Source of the DNA: Trichocoleus sp. FACHB-46 | GTDB lineage: Bacteria; Cyanobacteriota; Cyanobacteriia; FACHB-46 | Direction of reading: 5' to 3' | Assembly (NCBI RefSeq): GCF_014695385.1 | Contig: NZ_JACJOD010000031.1 | Coordinates: 372,001 to 436,000 of the forward strand | DNA length: 64,000 nt | Shown here: positions 55,763-62,613 of the stretch, piece by piece | How the letters are laid out: every line of letters begins with the position of its first letter | Position numbering within the stretch: position 1 is the first letter of the stretch | Notes under the pieces: model-generated | The model's input: only the letters and a program-made list of their open reading frames with translations | The model's database searches: none | Told to the model about the DNA's origin: nothing | Translations under genes and position numbers: made by a program

Positions 55763-57484
55763 ATGAAAAAAATTCTTGTAATTGAGGATGATCTCCCAGT
55801 TCGAGAAAACATCCTAGAACTATTAGAAGCCGAAGAGTTTGATGTCATTGGGGCAGAAAATGGTGCGGTAGGCGTGCAAATGGCTCGGAAACATCTACCA
55901 GACCTAATTCTTTGTGATGTGATGATGCCAGAGCTGGATGGTCATGGTGTGCTGACCACTTTACGGACCGATTCCGCCACAGCTGCGATTCCTTTCATCT
56001 TTTTGACAGCCAAAGCTGACAAAACTGACTTTCGCCAAGGCATGAATTTGGGAGCCGATGACTATTTGACCAAACCTTGCACTGCGGATGAGCTGCTAGG
56101 GGCGATCGCAGCACGCCTCCAAAAACAAGCCGCCGTCACCGAGCAGTACACCACCGCTTTGAATCAGGCGCAAGAGCAGCTCAATCAGTTAATTCGGCAT
56201 GATAGCTTAACGGGCTTACCCAACCGCTTAGCCCTGCGAGAGCGATTTACGGAGATTTTGGCTCAAGCGAGCCAAGCGGGCCATCTAGTCACCATTCTGC
56301 TGATCCATCTGAATCGGTTTAATCGCATCAATGACAGCATGGGCTATCAAGTGGGGGACTTGCTGATTCAAACAATGGCGGAGCGGATTGTTGCTTGTCT
56401 GCAACCCATAGACAGCGTCATTCGCCTCAATCCAGAGCAATTTATTGTGATTCTGTCTCACTCCGAGCAAAATCAGGCGGCGGCAGTCGCCCAGCTCGTC
56501 CTAGACCGCCTATCTATTCCCTTTGTCTTGGAAGGACAGGAAATTTTTATCACGACCAGCATCGGTATTACTACTCGTAGCGACGCTGCTGACAATGTTG
56601 ACCTGCTAATTAAGCAGGCTGATGCCGCCATGCAAACCGCGCAGAAACAGAGCGGCAACCACTATGAGTTTTATGCTTCTGGGATGACTGTCGGCTCTCT
56701 AAATCAGTTTCTGCTAGAAGCTAATTTGCGTCATGCCTTAGAGCGCTCAGAGTTTCAGGTTTACTACCAACCCAAGGTGAGCTTGGTCACGGGGGAAATT
56801 GTTGGAGCGGAAGCCTTAATTCGGTGGTTTTCTTCTAGTCAAGGCTTCGTCTCGCCTGTTGAGTTTATTCCTTTAGCTGAAGAAACAGGATTGATTGTGC
56901 CCTTAGATGAATGGGTGATGACAACAGTTTGTACCCAAGCTAAGCAATGGCAACTAGCCGATTTACCACCACTCCAGGTTGCAGTCAACTTGTCAGGTTT
57001 GCAATTTCACCAAACTGACCTCACGGAACGGGTAACCCAAATTTTGCAAAGAACTGAGCTGGAGCCGCAGTACCTAGAGCTTGAGCTGACTGAAAGTGTG
57101 ATTATGCAAAATACCGATGCCACCATTAAAAAATTGGATCAGCTAAAAACGCTGGGAATTCAAATTGCCATTGATGACTTTGGGACTGGCTATTCTTCCT
57201 TGAGCTATTTAAAGCAGTTTTCCTTTGATACCCTCAAAATCGATCGCTGCTTTGTGCAAAATATTAGCTGTGATTCTAAAAATGCTGCCATTACCACTGC
57301 CATGATCCAGATGGCTCACGATCTTGACTTAAAAGTAATTGCAGAAGGCGTTGAGACCAACTCAGAGCTAGCTTTTTTACAGCAGCAAGCCTGTGATGAA
57401 ATGCAAGGATATTTCTTTAGTCGGCCTGTTCCAGCTCCTGAGTTTGAGCAGTTACTCGTGACTGGTAAGCGGCTCGCTGATTAA
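55763..57484 (+). CDS. Response regulator with degenerate GGDEF and intact EAL domain
   Basis: 573 residues, ATG start. REC domain at 1-120 with phospho-acceptor Asp52 (ILCDVMMPELDG), acidic pair Glu8-Asp9-Asp10 and Lys near 104. The GGDEF domain (about 140-295) has lost its motif: RLNPEQFIVIL stands where GGDEF should be, so it should not make cyclic di-GMP. The EAL domain (about 310-570) is complete: EALIRW, ELTES, DDFGTGYSS, LKIDRCFV and EGVETN. It is probably a phosphodiesterase controlled by phosphorylation. The cognate kinase is not adjacent. Confidence 0.95.
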   Translation: MKKILVIEDDLPVRENILELLEAEEFDVIGAENGAVGVQMARKHLPDLILCDVMMPELDGHGVLTTLRTDSATAAIPFIFLTAKADKTDFRQGMNLGADDYLTKPCTADELLGAIAARLQKQAAVTEQYTTALNQAQEQLNQLIRHDSLTGLPNRLALRERFTEILAQASQAGHLVTILLIHLNRFNRINDSMGYQVGDLLIQTMAERIVACLQPIDSVIRLNPEQFIVILSHSEQNQAAAVAQLVLDRLSIPFVLEGQEIFITTSIGITTRSDAADNVDLLIKQADAAMQTAQKQSGNHYEFYASGMTVGSLNQFLLEANLRHALERSEFQVYYQPKVSLVTGEIVGAEALIRWFSSSQGFVSPVEFIPLAEETGLIVPLDEWVMTTVCTQAKQWQLADLPPLQVAVNLSGLQFHQTDLTERVTQILQRTELEPQYLELELTESVIMQNTDATIKKLDQLKTLGIQIAIDDFGTGYSSLSYLKQFSFDTLKIDRCFVQNISCDSKNAAITTAMIQMAHDLDLKVIAEGVETNSELAFLQQQACDEMQGYFFSRPVPAPEFEQLLVTGKRLAD

Positions 57485-57569
57485 CGATTGGTATACCTGA
57501 GAGATTACTGAGCAAGTGGGAATACTGAAAGCAAGCTTCGGTGAATCCTAGGTTGGTAGCTTGCAGGGC

Positions 57570-57995
57570 ATGTGGCAAAGGGTCAAAAATTTCTTCCTTA
57601 GTTTTCGCACTTATGCTGACCTCAGCCCTGATGTCAAAACTCGGCGGCAGGTGAATCGTTGGCTCCGCGATCGCCCTGCTCTAACATCAGATGAATGGTA
57701 CGAGTATTTTTGGCAAGCCCGCCAAGTTTCACCCGCTGTCGCAACGTTTGCCTATATTTATTTAGAGCAGTATTCCGGTTTGCAAACGGCCAGAATCCTA
57801 CCCAGCGATCGCTTAGAGGAAGACTTGCATTTGACCTTAGTTTGCTGGTTTGACTGGCACTTCACCCTTTGCGAAGATTTTGAGCAGCACTTGGGGGTGG
57901 GGATTGAGGACTACTTGGAAATGCAGGACCTCTCGACCGTTGAAGATTTTGTCATGTTCTTAAATCAGCAATTGCTCTCCGTGAATCACTCCTAA
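57570..57995 (+). CDS. Hypothetical acidic helical protein
   Basis: 141 residues from the ATG at 57570; a TTG nine bases earlier is an alternative. It is rich in aromatic residues (WYEYFWQARQ, CWFDWHFTLCEDFEQHLG) with acidic helices and no signal peptide. The C-terminal part (SDRLEEDLHL then HFTLCEDFEQHLGVGIED) loosely resembles DUF1493-like acyl-carrier-type proteins, but the match is weak and no carrier serine is clear. It follows the REC-GGDEF-EAL gene by 85 bp on the same strand. Confidence 0.65.
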   Translation: MWQRVKNFFLSFRTYADLSPDVKTRRQVNRWLRDRPALTSDEWYEYFWQARQVSPAVATFAYIYLEQYSGLQTARILPSDRLEEDLHLTLVCWFDWHFTLCEDFEQHLGVGIEDYLEMQDLSTVEDFVMFLNQQLLSVNHS

Positions 57996-58091
57996 GTCAG
58001 GTGACGCTGATATGAGGTGTTGCCAACCTAGTAGAACGTCCCTTGAATCTCCTAATCTGCTTGTAAAGCTCAAGCATTCACCTTTAGGGTT

Positions 58092-58679
58092 ATGTCACTC
58101 GCTGCCATTGTATTAGCCGGAGGTCAAAGCTCCCGGATGGGTCAAGACAAAGCCCTGATTCCGGTCCAGGGAGTACCACTGCTACGCCACGTTTGTGATG
58201 TTGCAGCCGAGTGCACTAACGAAATTTATGTAGTGACGCCTTGGCCACAGCGTTACCGTGAGCTATTGCCCAATACTTGTCGGTTTGTGCAAGAACGACC
58301 GCTGCATCAAGATATTCACCCCCAAGGCCCTTTAGTGGGATTTGCTCAAGGGTTAGCCCAGGTCCAAACAGATTGGGTTTTGTTGCTGGCTTGCGACCTG
58401 CCTCGGCTTAGGGGCGAAGTCTTGCAAGGTTGGGCGCAACAGTTAGATACAGTTCCAGAACTTGCGATCGCCTTTGTCCCGTACCATGCTCAAGGTTGGG
58501 ACCCGCTGTGTGGGTTCTATCGCCGGAGTTGCTTGCCTCTCTTGAATGCTTTTATCAGCCGAGGCGGGCGATCGTTCCAACGGTGGCTAGACCACAATGA
58601 AGTGCAAGCCATTCCGGACGCTGACAAACACATGCTCTTTAACTGCAATACACCCAACGACTTAGCGGCTTTAAATTAA
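58092..58679 (+). CDS. mobA: Molybdenum cofactor guanylyltransferase
   Basis: 195 residues, ATG start. The nucleotidyltransferase motif VLAGGQSSRMGQDKAL is intact, with LLLACDLPRLRGE and the later FNCNTPNDLAAL as in the MobA family. It attaches GMP to molybdopterin for bis-MGD enzymes such as cyanobacterial nitrate reductase. nirA and a nitrite channel gene lie 3 kb downstream, so a nitrate-assimilation context is suggestive, though no narB is in the window. Confidence 0.93.
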   Translation: MSLAAIVLAGGQSSRMGQDKALIPVQGVPLLRHVCDVAAECTNEIYVVTPWPQRYRELLPNTCRFVQERPLHQDIHPQGPLVGFAQGLAQVQTDWVLLLACDLPRLRGEVLQGWAQQLDTVPELAIAFVPYHAQGWDPLCGFYRRSCLPLLNAFISRGGRSFQRWLDHNEVQAIPDADKHMLFNCNTPNDLAALN

Positions 58680-58766
58680 ATGCGCCACCAGTAAGATGCC
58701 AATTTCTCAAGTGAATGGCTAAGCTCGGTTTAGATAGTAATATTTTTAACTAAGGAGCTTAACACT

Positions 58767-58955
58767 ATGAGTATTGAGGATAGAGCTAAAGCTGTTGCTA
58801 AAAACATTGAAGGTAAAGTTCAAGAAGCAGTTGGCAATGTAACAGGCGATCCTAAAGACCTAGCCGAAGGACAGGCCAAACAGAATCAAGCCGCTGCTAT
58901 GCACACGGTAGAAGACATGAAAGATCATGCTAAACGGCTGATCGATCATGCTTAA
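58767..58955 (+). CDS. CsbD family stress-response protein
   Basis: 62 residues, ATG start, preceded by AAGGAG at 9 nt. The CsbD signature covers most of the protein: KNIEGKVQEAVGNVTGD followed by a helical, charged end. CsbD proteins are small hydrophilic helical proteins induced by stress; their mechanism is unknown. A good terminator follows. Confidence 0.92.
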   Translation: MSIEDRAKAVAKNIEGKVQEAVGNVTGDPKDLAEGQAKQNQAAAMHTVEDMKDHAKRLIDHA

Positions 58956-58992
58956 TTTGCTCTTTTAGTAAGCTTAAACCTTGGTTTCGCTT

Positions 58993-59024
58993 CAGCAGAG
59001 TTCTAGTAATTCTGCTGATTTTTT
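58993..59024. terminator. Bidirectional-position terminator after csbD-type gene
   Basis: CAGCAGA (58993-58999) pairs with TCTGCTG (59011-59017) around an 11-nt loop, followed by a T6 run. It lies 37 bp after the CsbD stop and directly before the minus-strand HEAT gene stop at 59028. Confidence 0.85.
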
Positions 59025-59027
59025 ATG

Positions 59028-60392
59028 TTAGTTGCTATCAGCAATCCCAGTCATTTGCCATTCTTGCAAAGCGATCGCTACTCCCTGCTTTAGTTCTAGT
59101 GATGCTTCTGGATCTGCTGCCAGGGTTTGTAATTTTTGATGAGTGATTTCAGGCGCTAATTGCTTTAGAGCTGCGATCGCGTGCAACTGCACTCCGATAT
59201 CTGGCGTGGCCAATAGTTGAATCAAGGGTTCTACAGCAGCCAGTTCTCCTAACTGCCCTAAGCCGAGAGCGATCGCTTGTTGCGTGTGGGGTTGTTGCAC
59301 AGCAGGGTGTTGGCTTGCTAAGGCTGCCAATAAAATTTCGACAGCTTGCGGTTTTAACTCAGGGGCTTCCACTCGGCCTAGGGCCGTGAGCACCGCTTGA
59401 TAAACCTCTAGAGACTCTAGCTGCAACGCTTGGTGTAAGTAGTTCAAAGCTTCTGGATGTTGCATCCAACCCAAAGCTCGTACTGCTTCTAACTGAAGGA
59501 CCGCAGGAGTGGCCGCAGATTGCAACACTTGCCACAAGGCGGCAGCGGCGGCGGGAGTCCCCAACCGCCCTAAGGAAGTAGCTGCTTGTTGACACACCGC
59601 TAAATTAAAATCCCACAGGCGATCGCGCAGGAGGGCTACCACATCAAGGTCAGGGGCTAAATCGGCTCGTAACGCTAAACCCGCCACAGCCTCTCGTCTG
59701 ACTGTAGCCGCCACATCATTGAGAGCATTGGCCAAAATCGGCGCAATCTGTGGGTCATGAAAACTACTTAATGCTTCGATCGCAGTCGATCGCACCTCTA
59801 CTTGTGGGTCCTCCACCACACTGGATAAGGGAGCAATGGTTTCACGGCTGCGAATCTGAGCTAAGGCTTGCACTGCCAACCCTCTGGATTGCTCGTCGGC
59901 TAGTAGTTCTGTTAAAGCGGCGATCGCATCAGGGCCAAAACTTGCCAAGGTAGTGGCGGCAATTTCACTCAACTCTTCCGCTTCTGTATCCTCGGATTGC
60001 AGCAACTGCACCAAGATTTTGATGACTGCTGGATGGTTGAACTGACCTAGAATTCGGATTGCAAACCAACGCAGTTCGACCTCGGCTGCGTCGTCTTGCA
60101 CAATCTCGATCAACGGTGCAATTAACCAATCTACACTTTGCCCAATCTGACCAACCGCTGCGGCTAAGGTAGGAAACACTTTGGCTAGATCCCAGCGCGA
60201 TTGGAAGTCTCCCGTCGCGAGAGCCGCGATCGCCAAATCTAGAATTTGCTTTAGCGCTGCTACTGTTGGCCCATTTTCCTCAGCTTGAGGAGTCGTTTTT
60301 ACAGCAGCAGAGAATTGTTGCAAATACTGATTCAGTAGCGGCCAATCGGCTTGTTGTGCCGCAGCCTGAGCTTTTTCCAAAACCTCTAACAT
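59028..60392 (-). CDS. HEAT-repeat protein
   Basis: 454 residues from the ATG at 60392 (a TTG lies two codons upstream). It is almost entirely HEAT/PBS-lyase-like repeats, such as EVRSTAIEALSSFHDPQIAP, TVRREAVAGLALRADLAP and LQLEAVRALGWMQHPEALNY, over about 85-450. HEAT proteins bind other proteins; in cyanobacteria related repeats occur in bilin lyases and NblB-like factors, but no such signature beyond the repeat is visible. It ends at the shared terminator. The Rieske gene is 35 bp upstream on the same strand, so the two may be co-transcribed. Confidence 0.93.
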   Translation of the reverse strand: MLEVLEKAQAAAQQADWPLLNQYLQQFSAAVKTTPQAEENGPTVAALKQILDLAIAALATGDFQSRWDLAKVFPTLAAAVGQIGQSVDWLIAPLIEIVQDDAAEVELRWFAIRILGQFNHPAVIKILVQLLQSEDTEAEELSEIAATTLASFGPDAIAALTELLADEQSRGLAVQALAQIRSRETIAPLSSVVEDPQVEVRSTAIEALSSFHDPQIAPILANALNDVAATVRREAVAGLALRADLAPDLDVVALLRDRLWDFNLAVCQQAATSLGRLGTPAAAAALWQVLQSAATPAVLQLEAVRALGWMQHPEALNYLHQALQLESLEVYQAVLTALGRVEAPELKPQAVEILLAALASQHPAVQQPHTQQAIALGLGQLGELAAVEPLIQLLATPDIGVQLHAIAALKQLAPEITHQKLQTLAADPEASLELKQGVAIALQEWQMTGIADSN

Positions 60393-60427
60393 TGGCAAAT
60401 CGGGGGTGTTAATACTTTCACTAAAAT

Positions 60428-60892
60428 CTATACTTTCACTAAAACTGTATCTCCCTCCAGCTTTGTCTCGTAAGTTTTGAGCGGCTCTGTCGCAGGTCCT
60501 TGCAACACTTTGCCATCCGTACCAAATTTAGAATCATGGCAAAGACAAACAAAAACTTTCTGCTCGGCTTGCCAGTCTACGAGACAGGCCTTGTGAGTAC
60601 AGCTAGCATTGACTGCGGCTAAAGTGTCAGGGCTATCTGGATTACGCACCACAAGCAAAGGCCCCGAAACAAACTTCTGATCGCCCAACTGACCTTTCTG
60701 GTCTAAAGTCGCCACAGTTCCTACAGGTTGAAAACCATCTGCACGAGCAACCGCGCCTGAATTGACCGCAGGAGTGGATGCTGTTTCGTTGGAAGTTGTG
60801 GTCGTTTTGTTAGAACAAGCTGCGATCGCCACTGGCAAAGAACTGGCAATTCCACCAACGCCAACCCAAGTTAAAAAAGTACGACGATCCAT
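60428..60892 (-). CDS. Tat-exported Rieske [2Fe-2S] lipoprotein
   Basis: 154 residues from the ATG at 60892; the frame opens further upstream. A twin-arginine signal (MDRRTFLTWVGVGG) ends at a lipobox-like AIAAC, followed by a Thr/Ser-rich linker. The Rieske domain (about 55-154) has both iron-binding boxes: CTHKAC (Cys, His and a disulfide Cys) and CLCHDS (Cys, Cys, His). The disulfide cysteines are present as in high-potential Rieske proteins of the b6f type, but the N-terminal transmembrane helix of PetC is replaced by a lipoprotein anchor. It may be an electron carrier in the periplasm or thylakoid lumen. A HEAT-repeat gene follows. Confidence 0.9.
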   Translation of the reverse strand: MDRRTFLTWVGVGGIASSLPVAIAACSNKTTTTSNETASTPAVNSGAVARADGFQPVGTVATLDQKGQLGDQKFVSGPLLVVRNPDSPDTLAAVNASCTHKACLVDWQAEQKVFVCLCHDSKFGTDGKVLQGPATEPLKTYETKLEGDTVLVKV

Positions 60893-61415
60893 GTTCAGTC
60901 TATAGAAGTTCTGCTCGTTCAATTGTCGCATAAGGCTCCAAATCAGTTCCTGCACTAACGATCACGGGAGTTTTCAGCCTCCTAACTGCCTAAAAAATCT
61001 ACCTGAACATGCTTTGTGAATAGTACGGATTGCACCAGGATTATGCAGTTTTTGTATATTTGATTACCTTTTTTGGTTCATTGAGCTAATACAAGAACCG
61101 CATAAATTAATTAAAAAATAAGTAATTTTTTCCAAGCAGATTGTGTTTTTAGCTCAACTCAGTTTTTTTCAAACTGTCTCGAATGATGCAAATTCTCAGA
61201 AAACTGTATAGAAAACAACTTTTGATAAGCATGGGATTCATGCAGTAATTGCATTGATTGATGATTTTTGTAGTTAAAGATACAAATCTTCTTTCTATGC
61301 AGAAGTTACATAAACATAGATTTTGCAGCTAGAGATACACTTTCAAATTCAAAGTCAAAGATTTTGATTTGAAATTAAATATCCTGGCTCAAAGCAGCTT
61401 TAGAAGGACTTGATT
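60893..61415. other. AT-rich upstream region of the FNT gene, with an NtcA site
   Basis: This 523-bp spacer is AT-rich throughout and gene-free. It holds the NtcA-type site at 61270-61283 described separately and a second, one-mismatch copy (GCA-N8-TAC) at 61325-61338. Confidence 0.6.
61270..61311 (+). promoter_or_regulatory. NtcA-binding site and probable promoter of the FNT gene
   Basis: GTA-N8-TAC is exact at 61270-61283. Twenty-two bases later TTACAT (61306-61311) stands where the class II consensus TAN3T would be, with one mismatch. The FNT start codon is about 105 bp downstream. It points to activation under nitrogen limitation. Confidence 0.65.
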
Positions 61416-62279
61416 ATGACGAAAGAAGCGATCGCGACTATTATTAGTGCTGCCCGCACCAAAGCAGAACTGGTTGAAAACAGCTTGCCTAAATTCCTAG
61501 TTCTATCTGTATTGGCAGGAATTTATGTCGGCTTTGGAGTGATGCTGGTTTTTTCCATCGGCGCACCCTTGCATGCGGCTGGGTCACCCGCGGTTAAAGC
61601 TTTAATGGGAGCCTCATTTGCGGTCGCTTTGTCATTAGTTATTTTTGCTGGGTCCGAACTATTCACTGGCAATCATATGTTCATGACAATTGCCAGTCTC
61701 GCCAAACAAGTTACCTGGAAAGACACTTGGAAAGTCTTGGGAATCAGCTTTATTGGTAACTTGGCTGGCTCTCTGCTGCTAGCCCTGCTCTTGGTTCAAT
61801 CTGGGCTTTTGGCTAAAGGACCGATCAAGAATTTTGTTTTAGAAGCTGTGGCTGGAAAAATGCAGGCTCCCTTTATGGAGCTATTTTTTCGCGGCATTCT
61901 TTGCAACATTTTGGTTTGTTTAGCCATTTGGATGGCCGCTAAGACTAAAGAGGATATCGCGAAGTTGGTGTTGATCTTCTGGTGTCTGTTTGCCTTCGTG
62001 GGGGCAGGGTTTGAACACAGCGTCGCCAACATGACCCTAATGGGATTAGGTCTCTTTATCCCCCATGATCCTGAGCAAATTTCTTGGATCGGATACGTCA
62101 AAAACCTGATTCCTGTCTCTCTGGGTAACTGGGTCGGCGGCGCTTGCCTGGTTGGAGCCTCTTACTGGTATGTAGGCAGCGATCGCCCATCTCGCAAAAC
62201 CAAAAAAGCTAAAAAGTTGGAATCAGTGCCCAGTTTTGAAACTTGGGAAACAGAACCTAGAGAGAAAACAACTTATTAA
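61416..62279 (+). CDS. Formate/nitrite (FNT) family channel, probable nitrite transporter
   Basis: 287 residues from the ATG at 61416, with AGAAGGAC 7 nt upstream. Six membrane segments fit the FNT fold. The family signatures are FAGSELFTGNHMFM and RGILCNILVCLAIWMA. The C-terminus is cytoplasmic and basic (SRKTKKAKKLE). FNT members conduct formate, nitrite or hydrosulfide; the adjacent nirA and the NtcA sites point to nitrite uptake. A terminator follows, and nirA has its own promoter, so the two are separate transcripts. Confidence 0.9.
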   Translation: MTKEAIATIISAARTKAELVENSLPKFLVLSVLAGIYVGFGVMLVFSIGAPLHAAGSPAVKALMGASFAVALSLVIFAGSELFTGNHMFMTIASLAKQVTWKDTWKVLGISFIGNLAGSLLLALLLVQSGLLAKGPIKNFVLEAVAGKMQAPFMELFFRGILCNILVCLAIWMAAKTKEDIAKLVLIFWCLFAFVGAGFEHSVANMTLMGLGLFIPHDPEQISWIGYVKNLIPVSLGNWVGGACLVGASYWYVGSDRPSRKTKKAKKLESVPSFETWETEPREKTTY

Positions 62280-62311
62280 TTGCTTAAGCGAACTCATTCT
62301 CCTAGTTAAAG

Positions 62312-62349
62312 AGCTTATCCAGACTATTTGGGTAGGCTTTTATTTTTTG
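62312..62349 (+). terminator. Rho-independent terminator after the FNT gene
   Basis: AGCTTATCC (62312-62320) pairs with GGGTAGGCT (62330-62338) through seven Watson-Crick and two G-T pairs, loop 9 nt, followed by TTTTATTTTTT. It lies 32 bp after the stop. Confidence 0.82.
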
Positions 62350-62453
62350 AAACAGCACCTATTAATCAGGTCTTTTGTATCCTTTGTTGCAAAATCAAAT
62401 GTTTTTTAGATCGTTTGAAATTAACGAGTTATGTCAAAACAGCATGACTTACA

Positions 62454-62478
62454 TGCAAGTGTTTCATATATAGAAACA
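62454..62478 (+). promoter_or_regulatory. Possible NtcB (LysR-type) operator upstream of nirA
   Basis: TGTTTC (62460-62465) and GAAACA (62473-62478) are perfect arms around a 7-nt centre, containing a T-N11-A LysR box. TGCA-N5-TTCA (62454-62466) overlaps it and is one mismatch from the TGCA-N5-TGCA motif reported for NtcB. It ends 4 bp before the NtcA site. The regulator is inferred. Confidence 0.45.
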
Positions 62479-62482
62479 TTTT

Positions 62483-62524
62483 GTAACTATAGATACGAAT
62501 TCACTAGCTAAGTACTCATAACCT
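62483..62524 (+). promoter_or_regulatory. Canonical class II NtcA-activated promoter of nirA
   Basis: GTA-N8-TAC (62483-62496) is exact, followed by exactly 22 bases and TAACCT (62519-62524), a perfect TAN3T minus-10 box. This is the full consensus for NtcA-dependent promoters in cyanobacteria. The nirA start codon is 89 bp after the minus-10 box. Confidence 0.9.
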
Positions 62525-62613
62525 TAGCTGGTAAGAAACGTTAAACGGCAAATTACATTGAATTCATCTGAATTCAAACCTTGCTTAAAGCCAGCAGTGA
62601 CACGGGTAGATTC

